NCBI GenBank assembly: GCA_034433995.1
Contig: DAOTZU010000190.1
Coordinates: 1-10,619, forward strand
From: DAOTZU01 sp034433995
GTDB lineage: Bacteria > Chloroflexota > Anaerolineae > UBA1429
DNA length: 10,619 nt
Reading direction: 5' to 3'
Positions 1 through 4,255 of the stretch are shown in pieces. Every line of letters starts with the position of its first letter. The first letter of the stretch is position 1. The notes beneath the pieces were generated by a model, which was not told where the DNA came from, ran no database searches, and saw nothing but the letters and a program-made list of their open reading frames with translations. A program made the position numbers and the translations under genes.

Positions 1-399
1 TTACAGCAGGCCCCGCTGGCGATAGACCTCGGCGGCCTCGCGGAGCAGCTTGGCGCTTTCGGGGGCGCTGTAATCCCGTTCCAGCTCCTCGGCCAGGGCC
101 AGGAGCTGCGCATAGGTCACGCGGTAGGGCCGCAGGGCCTCATAGATGGCCAATACTTTCTGGTCGGGGATGTTGGCCAGCTCGGCGGCGCGGCGTAGGT
201 TGGCGGCGAGCTGTGCAAAGCCGGCCTCCTCGGCGATCTGGGCTTGGGCGCGGAGGGTGTCAGGATGGATGGAGAGATCCTCGGGCCCCACCTGGCCCGC
301 GCGCACGTTCTCCAAGGTCAACTCGGCCAGCGACCGCCCCGTGCGCGAGCGGATGCGCTCCTTTTCATGCTCCCCCCAGGGATAGCGATACTTGGCCAT
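1..399 (-). CDS. pduE: B12-dependent diol/glycerol dehydratase, small (gamma) subunit
   Basis: The 132-residue protein matches the small subunit of adenosylcobalamin-dependent propanediol/glycerol dehydratase (PduE, DhaE, GldC family), which converts 1,2-diols or glycerol to aldehydes together with large and medium subunits. Visible family landmarks are LTLENV (residues 27-32), GPEDLSIHPDTLRAQAQIA (38-56), the block NLRRAAELANIPDQ (67-80) and ALRPYR (88-93), with a helical C-terminus. It is shorter than Salmonella PduE (about 173 residues). It lacks the N-terminal extension linked to microcompartment packaging and resembles the stand-alone glycerol dehydratase form. The gene is complete: TAA lies at 3..1, and ATG at 399 follows the preceding stop by 6 bp with only a weak GAAGA ribosome site, so translation is probably coupled. 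Large and medium subunits are not visible and would have to lie beyond position 1 or elsewhere. The family call is secure; the substrate is not known. Confidence 0.9.
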   Translation of the reverse strand: MAKYRYPWGEHEKERIRSRTGRSLAELTLENVRAGQVGPEDLSIHPDTLRAQAQIAEEAGFAQLAANLRRAAELANIPDQKVLAIYEALRPYRVTYAQLLALAEELERDYSAPESAKLLREAAEVYRQRGLL

Positions 400-405
400 G
401 TTTCT

Positions 406-924
406 TCACAGATAAAGGAATCGCTTGACCAGCTTTTGGCTCGGCCCGTCCAGGGCGCTCACCTGGGGGATCTCGTAGCGCGCCTGGTTGACGTCAATCA
501 GCAGCCACCTCTCCGGCCCCACCTGCCGGGCATAGTGGACGATGCTATTGCGCATGACAAATTCTTTCGGCCCCTTGTCCGTCTCCACGGACCAGTAGAG
601 GAAGCCAAACTCTTCGCGGATGCTCTTCACCCGCTGAATCTGGGGCACGAAATAGTGCAAATTCAGCTCGGCAGCCAAGGCCTGGCGGTTCTCCTCATCC
701 AGCGCCGCCCAATCCTGGATGAGGCCGATCTCCTCCTGCTCCTCAGTGGTGGCGTCTCGCACCGAGATGTACAGCCGCTCTTCGGAGACGGGGAAACAAC
801 TGCGCAAGATCACCCGCGGATAATGGGTCCCATCGGCCAAGGTCAGGCTCAAGGTATCCCCTTGGCGACGGAAACGGACCTGATCGGGCCGCAAGATCAC
901 CACTTCGTAGGGTTTAGGGCTCAT
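406..924 (-). CDS. DUF1854 family protein (ABC-transporter partner)
   Basis: The 172-residue soluble protein has no signal peptide or membrane helix. It fits the DUF1854 family. Landmarks are a central acidic segment ending EIGLIQDWAALDEE (residues 65-78), YFVPQIQRVKSI (91-102), WSVETDKGP (111-119), and the end ALDGPSQKLVKRFLYL, resembling the family's 'LD..S..L..RF' ending. In databases this family is often named 'cyanophycin metabolism-associated DUF1854 protein' and is found beside a dedicated ABC transporter, exactly as here. No cyanophycin gene is in the window, so that label should not be taken as function. The ATG at 924 lies 8 bp after the transporter's stop, and an AGGA ribosome site overlaps that stop codon, suggesting translational coupling. 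The biochemical role is unknown; its constant pairing with the transporter suggests an accessory or regulatory partner (inference). Confidence 0.85.
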   Translation of the reverse strand: MSPKPYEVVILRPDQVRFRRQGDTLSLTLADGTHYPRVILRSCFPVSEERLYISVRDATTEEQEEIGLIQDWAALDEENRQALAAELNLHYFVPQIQRVKSIREEFGFLYWSVETDKGPKEFVMRNSIVHYARQVGPERWLLIDVNQARYEIPQVSALDGPSQKLVKRFLYL

Positions 925-932
925 CTCACATC

Positions 933-3182
933 CTACAGGGAAACCGTGGTCCCGTCAATGCGGGCCAATTGGGTCTGCAACTGCACCAAGTTGTAGAAGG
1001 CGCCTTTGCTCTCCATCAACTTCTGCGGCGCGCCCTGCTCTTCGATCCGGCCATGGTTGAGCACGATGATGCGGTCGGCATTATAGAGGGTGGAGAGGCG
1101 GTGGGCGATGGCAATGGTCGTCCGCCCCTTGACCAGGGTCTCCAGGGCCTCCTGGATCTGGCGCTCGGCCTCAGTATCCACCGAGGAAGTGGCCTCATCC
1201 AGGATGAGGATGCGCGGATCATGCAAGATGGCGCGGGCGATGGAGATGCGCTGGCGCTCGCCACCGGAGAGGCCCGTGCCCCCCTCACCGACGATGGTAT
1301 CATACCCTTCCGGCAGGCGGGTGATGAAATCGTGGGCGTTGGCCGCCTTGGCCGCGCGGATGATCTCCTCACGGGTGGCGTTGGCCTTGCCGTAGGCGAT
1401 GTTCTCGGCGATGGTCCCCTGGAAGAGGAAGGGCTGCTGCAAGACCATGCCGATCTGCTTGCGGATCTCTTCCATGGAGAGCTCGCGGATATCCACGCCG
1501 TCGATGCGGATGGCCCCGCTGGTCACATCGTAAAAGCGGCAGATGAGGTTGACCAAGGTGGTCTTGCCCGCGCCGCTCTGGCCCACGATGCCGATGAGTT
1601 CGCCCGGCTCGATGGTAAAGGTGAGGTCGCGGATGACCGGATAGTACGGGTCATAGCCAAAGGTCACATGGTCGAACTCGATGCGCCCGCCCAGTTGGGG
1701 CTTGCGCACCGGCTTGGGAGATTCCTTGGGCGGCTCCTCATCCAGCATCTCGAAGGTGCGCTGGGAGATGGTGAGGAACTGGTTCAGGGTCTGGCTGATG
1801 TGGGTCAGGTTGGAAAGGGGGCCATAGAACATGCCCAAGTAGCTGAGGAAAGCCATCAGCGTGCCCAAGGTGATTTTATCGGCCAGCACCGCCTTGCCGC
1901 CGGCGTACCAGATGATCAAGCCCCCCGCGCCAAAGGCAAAAGAGATCAAGGGATAGAATTTGCTCCAGGCCAGATCCACCTGCAAGCGGGATTGTAGCAC
2001 GCGATCGTTACGCTCATGGTAACGCCGTTGCTCCAGATCCTCCTGGGCAAAGGCCTTGACCACGCGGATACCAGAGAGGAAGGTGTTCAACGTGGCGTTC
2101 AGCCGCCAGCGGGCGATCCAAAAACGCTCGAAATTCGGGCGCATGTAGCGATAGTAAAAGATGGCCGCAATGACCACCAAGGGCGTGGGGATCAACACAT
2201 ACAGGCCCAACGACGGTGACATGGTAAAGAGCACCGCGCCGATGCCCAGCACCAAAAGGATGTTCAGGGCAAAGGTGGTCATCTGCGAGACAAGGCCCTG
2301 CAGCTCGGCGGTGTCTTGGTTGACGCGGGTCATCAAGCGGCCGATCTGGTTCTTGTCAAAATAATCTATCGAGAGGGTCTTCAGATGGCTGAAGAGCTGA
2401 TCGCGGATGCCGGCCGTGAAGCGGGTGCTGACGTTGATGGTGGTCCAGTTGGTCAAGATGGTGACGACGACCCGCGCCACCTGAATACCCAACAGCCCGC
2501 CCACCAGCCAGATGAGCAGGTCCGGCCTGGCGCCGGAGCGCAGCACGTCATCGATCAGGATGCGGGTGAGGTAAGGGGGCAAAAGGTCTAGGAGCACGCC
2601 CGCGACCAAGAGGCCCACGATGGCAATCATCTTGCCCCAATAGGGTCGGGCCAAGCCCAACAGGCGCTTGAGGATCTTGCCCCGCTGGATGCAATTGGGG
2701 CACACCTTGGCGGAAGGATCCAGCAAGAGCCGCTTGCACACCAGGCAACGACGGCTATCGGCTTCGGGGTCGGGGAGAGGGATATCGGGACCGCTGATGG
2801 CCCGCTCGTGCAAATAATTGGCCACCCGGCCGAAGCGATCCATCAAGTCGTTGGAATAGTGGAGCAGCACCTGGGGTTGGCCGTTGACGGTTACCTGGAT
2901 CAGCCCATTGCCCACGCAGCGTTCCACTTTGGCATCTTGGATCTCGGCCAAGGGGAACTTGTGACGCACATGGGCGCTGCCCTTTCGGCGCTCGATGACC
3001 CACAGATCCTGGTCATCCATGAGGAGCCACTGTTCGCCGAACTGGCCGTCGGGGGCCAAGTCGGACGTGACGGCGAGCCGGACCCGGTCGAGAGAGCCCC
3101 CTTGGGCGCCCAACGCACGCACCACCGAAGGCGGCAACTCGGCCGCCAGTAAAGGCTTCTCAGCGGATTTGTCCTCCTGCAT
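933..3182 (-). CDS. ABC exporter-type transporter with N-terminal domain and zinc ribbon (DUF1854-associated)
   Basis: This 749-residue half-transporter joins a membrane domain to an ATPase domain and would act as a dimer in the inner membrane. Residues 1-140 form a soluble N-terminal domain. A zinc ribbon follows, with Cys146, Cys149, Cys161 and Cys164 (CLVC...CPNC). About six membrane helices lie between 180 and 465. The nucleotide-binding domain shows Walker A GQSGAGKTT (534-542), a Q-loop around Gln582, signature LSGGERQR (638-645), Walker B ILILDEATS with Asp662/Glu663, and H-loop His694. All catalytic residues are present. The start at 3182 was chosen because a strong AAGGAGG site lies 7 nt upstream. 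The frame stays open 30 codons further up, but that part overlaps the leader terminator. The protein resembles transporters labelled 'cyanophycin metabolism-associated' because of their DUF1854 neighbour; the substrate is unknown. Expression should be governed by the upstream c-di-AMP riboswitch. Confidence 0.93.
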   Translation of the reverse strand: MQEDKSAEKPLLAAELPPSVVRALGAQGGSLDRVRLAVTSDLAPDGQFGEQWLLMDDQDLWVIERRKGSAHVRHKFPLAEIQDAKVERCVGNGLIQVTVNGQPQVLLHYSNDLMDRFGRVANYLHERAISGPDIPLPDPEADSRRCLVCKRLLLDPSAKVCPNCIQRGKILKRLLGLARPYWGKMIAIVGLLVAGVLLDLLPPYLTRILIDDVLRSGARPDLLIWLVGGLLGIQVARVVVTILTNWTTINVSTRFTAGIRDQLFSHLKTLSIDYFDKNQIGRLMTRVNQDTAELQGLVSQMTTFALNILLVLGIGAVLFTMSPSLGLYVLIPTPLVVIAAIFYYRYMRPNFERFWIARWRLNATLNTFLSGIRVVKAFAQEDLEQRRYHERNDRVLQSRLQVDLAWSKFYPLISFAFGAGGLIIWYAGGKAVLADKITLGTLMAFLSYLGMFYGPLSNLTHISQTLNQFLTISQRTFEMLDEEPPKESPKPVRKPQLGGRIEFDHVTFGYDPYYPVIRDLTFTIEPGELIGIVGQSGAGKTTLVNLICRFYDVTSGAIRIDGVDIRELSMEEIRKQIGMVLQQPFLFQGTIAENIAYGKANATREEIIRAAKAANAHDFITRLPEGYDTIVGEGGTGLSGGERQRISIARAILHDPRILILDEATSSVDTEAERQIQEALETLVKGRTTIAIAHRLSTLYNADRIIVLNHGRIEEQGAPQKLMESKGAFYNLVQLQTQLARIDGTTVSL

Positions 3183-3189
3183 GGCCAAA

Positions 3190-3196
3190 CCTCCTT
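3190..3196 (-). promoter_or_regulatory. Ribosome binding site of the ABC transporter gene
   Basis: On the minus strand this reads AAGGAGG, a near-perfect Shine-Dalgarno sequence, 7 nt before the ATG at 3182. It decides the start in favour of 3182 over the in-frame ATG at 3272, which lies inside the riboswitch leader. Confidence 0.85.
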
Positions 3197-3228
3197 GGTA
3201 GGGAGGGGTGCTCTCCCTCTCACCAGAA

Positions 3229-3265
3229 ACAACAAAAAAGACACACAACGCCCGGTTGGTGTCTT
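3229..3265 (-). terminator. Intrinsic terminator of the riboswitch leader
   Basis: Read on the minus strand, AAGACACCAAC (3265-3255) pairs with GTTGTGTGTCTT (3249-3238) across the loop CGGGC, with a single one-base bulge. A run of six T follows at once (3239-3234). This is a classical rho-independent terminator. It lies a few bases after the riboswitch and about 50 bp before the transporter start codon, where an expression-platform terminator is expected. Confidence 0.88.
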
Positions 3266-3268
3266 CTT

Positions 3269-3380
3269 CCACGCCTACGAGGTTAGCTGTCGGGCTTGGG
3301 CCGAAGAAGCCGCCCTATGGCCGCCATGGCCAATTCGCCCCAGGTCTGGGTTCCCCCGTTGCTTACGCATTCGGCGCATT
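3269..3380 (-). promoter_or_regulatory. Cyclic di-AMP riboswitch (ydaO/yuaA type)
   Basis: The minus-strand RNA carries the conserved blocks of the ydaO/yuaA riboswitch in the right order: GCGCCGAA at the 5' end, GGGGGAACCCA (3357-3347), GGGGCGAAT (3341-3333), ATAGGGC, then AAGCCCGACAGC (3297-3286) running into AGCTAACCTCGTAGGCG (3288-3272). The 5' GCGCC (3377-3373) can pair with the 3' GGCGT (3275-3271) to close the outer helix. A terminator follows directly. From knowledge of the class, ligand binding stabilises the aptamer, lets the terminator form and turns the downstream genes off. Here those are the ABC transporter, DUF1854 and dehydratase small-subunit genes. The pattern was recognised by eye, not by a covariance search, but the match is extensive. 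Confidence 0.92.
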
Positions 3381-3402
3381 ATTTAGCTTGCAAAGCAAAA
3401 TT

Positions 3403-3431
3403 AACTTAGCACACGTCGCCCGGTTTGTCAA
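3403..3431 (-). promoter_or_regulatory. Promoter of the riboswitch/ABC operon
   Basis: On the minus strand there is a perfect -35 TTGACA (3431-3426), a 17-bp spacer and a weak -10 TAAGTT (3408-3403) preceded by TGC, which gives an extended -10. Transcription would begin near 3396, just before the riboswitch aptamer. Position relative to the riboswitch supports the call more than the weak -10 does. Confidence 0.7.
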
Positions 3432-3448
3432 GAATGTTGCGCGCACTC

Positions 3449-3482
3449 AGACCTGACAGGTCTTCCGAGACCTGTCAGGTCT
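3449..3482. repeat. Doubled 15-bp palindrome between divergent promoters
   Basis: Two copies of AGACCTG-W-CAGGTCT (3449-3463 and 3468-3482) are separated by TCCG. Each copy is a perfect 7-1-7 palindrome. The two together also form a perfect 15-bp inverted repeat with a 4-nt loop. It lies between the two divergent -35 boxes (3431 and 3485). There is no T-run on either side, so it is not a plain intrinsic terminator. It could be a tandem operator or a dispersed REP-like intergenic repeat; the window alone cannot decide. Confidence 0.85.
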
Positions 3483-3484
3483 AT

Positions 3485-3513
3485 TTGACATAGAACGCAT
3501 GTTCTGCTATCAT
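3485..3513 (+). promoter_or_regulatory. Strong sigma-70 promoter, SOS-type
   Basis: A consensus -35 TTGACA (3485-3490) is followed by exactly 17 bp and a -10 TATCAT (3508-3513, five of six matches). The predicted start site is near 3520. A LexA-type operator fills the spacer and a second one overlaps the predicted start site, so the promoter should be tightly repressed until DNA damage. It faces the two small genes at 3691 and 3872. Confidence 0.85.
3493..3504 (+). promoter_or_regulatory. LexA (SOS) operator 1
   Basis: The sequence GAACGCATGTTC is a GAAC-N4-GTTC box and also fits the inner Bacillus-type consensus GAAC-RNRY-GTTC completely. The symmetry extends one more base on each side (A...T). 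It lies wholly inside the -35/-10 spacer, so a bound repressor would exclude RNA polymerase. Confidence 0.8.
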
Positions 3514-3519
3514 AGGGAC

Positions 3520-3531
3520 GAACAAAGGTTC
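3520..3531 (+). promoter_or_regulatory. LexA (SOS) operator 2
   Basis: GAACAAAGGTTC has the perfect GAAC-N4-GTTC core, but the last base of the spacer departs from the RNRY preference. Its centre lies 27 bp from that of operator 1, and it covers the predicted transcription start. Two such boxes within 40 bp at a strong promoter are very unlikely by chance. Confidence 0.7.
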
Positions 3532-3533
3532 TA

Positions 3534-3660
3534 GTGGGGCCTGATGCCCCGCCGACCATGAGCGCGCCGCGACCCAAGGGCCGATCCAGGGCCTGGGTCA
3601 GTTGAGGCTCTACCCACCCAAGGCCCCCGCGCCTCGGCCGCCGGCGCCGTCAGGCCCCAC
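3534..3660 (+). promoter_or_regulatory. GC-rich foldable 5' leader of the SOS-type transcript
   Basis: The stretch between the promoter and the first small gene holds no convincing protein gene but has clear pairing potential. GTGGGGCCTGA (3534-3544) is perfectly complementary to TCAGGCCCCAC (3650-3660), enclosing about 105 nt. Inside, GACCCA...TGGGTC forms a hairpin with an inner GGCC/GGCC extension, and GCGCC...GGCGC forms another. The 5' arm can instead fold locally as GGGGC-CTGAT-GCCCC (3536-3550), so two structures exclude each other. It matches no RNA class I recognise. High GC makes chance pairing easier, so the functional reading is tentative. Confidence 0.4.
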
Positions 3661-3690
3661 CCCTGGCGCAATTTATGGAAGGAAAGCTCG

Positions 3691-3861
3691 ATGAAATGGT
3701 CCGAACCGGCGTCCCGTGAAAGGTTTCAGCGCGCCTTGGCCCAGGCGCAAAAGACCTGGGAGCAACTGTGGCACCCGGAGCAACCCGTAGCCCGGACTAG
3801 GGCGCCACGCCAGGCACATCCCTGGCACGGGCGCTCCCTTGTCCGGCTGTGTCGTTGGTGA
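3691..3861 (+). CDS. Small hypothetical protein, first gene of the SOS-type unit
   Basis: A 56-residue frame starts at ATG 3691, with an AAGGA ribosome site 7 nt upstream, and ends with TGA at 3859-3861. The N-terminal half looks like an amphipathic helix (RERFQRALAQAQKTWEQLW). The C-terminal half is basic and arginine-rich. Five tryptophans in 56 residues is unusual. It has no signal peptide or membrane helix. It lies about 170 bp downstream of the predicted start of the LexA-type promoter and 10 bp upstream of the next plus-strand gene. I do not recognise a family. Position, ribosome site and spacing argue for a real gene, but its length alone does not. Confidence 0.5.
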   Translation: MKWSEPASRERFQRALAQAQKTWEQLWHPEQPVARTRAPRQAHPWHGRSLVRLCRW

Positions 3862-3871
3862 GGGGGTGAGC

Positions 3872-4255
3872 GTGAGAACCCTGATCCAGGTGGGCCTGCT
3901 CTGGCTCGATGATGACCCCCGTAGGCCCCTTGCCCTCAAGATCAGCCAAGCCGCGCAGCGTTATGCCGCCAAGTACGGCCGCGCCCCCGATATTTGCTAC
4001 GTGCACCCCAGCGCTTTGAACGGGAGCTCGGTGGAGGCGGGCCCCATCCGCGTGCTCCCCGCGGCGGATCTCTTGCCCCATCATCTTTGGTTGGGCATCG
4101 CCGAGACCCCACCCTTTCAGGAGGCCCCGAACCGAGCCACCGCAGAGCCCTCGCCCGCCCCCGCCGCCAGGCGCTCCAACAGGTTCTCGATGAACATCTC
4201 CCCCATGTTGGATTCGGCCAAGATGGCCCCAAAAGACCGCGCCGCAAACACATAG
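3872..4255 (+). CDS. Hypothetical protein, second gene of the SOS-type unit
   Basis: The 127-residue frame starts at GTG 3872, with a GAGGGGG ribosome-site-like stretch 5 nt upstream. An in-frame GTG at 3866 and TTG at 3839 are less likely starts. Residues 1-77 read like a compact conserved domain: GLLWLDDDPRRPLALKISQA, a tyrosine-rich AQRYAAKYGRAPD, CYVHPSAL (51-58 region), and RVLPAADLLPHHLWLGI. I have the impression of similar small hypothetical proteins in Chloroflexota but can name no family or function. The remaining 45 or so residues (APNRATAEPS... to the end) are low in complexity. They are coded antisense to the end of the ATPase gene and probably are read-through beyond a lost stop. 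It appears to be transcribed from the LexA-type promoter. Confidence 0.6.
   Translation: MRTLIQVGLLWLDDDPRRPLALKISQAAQRYAAKYGRAPDICYVHPSALNGSSVEAGPIRVLPAADLLPHHLWLGIAETPPFQEAPNRATAEPSPAPAARRSNRFSMNISPMLDSAKMAPKDRAANT

Noticed and set aside
244..996. 250-codon open frame on the plus strand
   Set aside because: It is antisense to the dehydratase subunit and DUF1854 genes, has no domain sense, and is a typical GC-rich mirror frame.
969..1997. 342-codon open frame on the plus strand
   Set aside because: It is a mirror of the ABC ATPase domain with repetitive G/D/A/L-rich composition; the opposite strand has all ABC motifs.
3183..3272. In-frame extension of the ABC transporter to an ATG at 3272
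   Set aside because: It overlaps the riboswitch terminator, has no good ribosome site, and a near-perfect AAGGAGG stands before 3182.
3449..3482. Palindrome as an intrinsic terminator
   Set aside because: No T-run follows on either strand, and it lies upstream of both promoters, not downstream of a gene.
3839..3871. TTG start at 3839 for the second small plus-strand gene
   Set aside because: It would overlap the preceding small gene by 23 bp and has a rarer start codon; GTG at 3872 has a better-placed purine-rich site.
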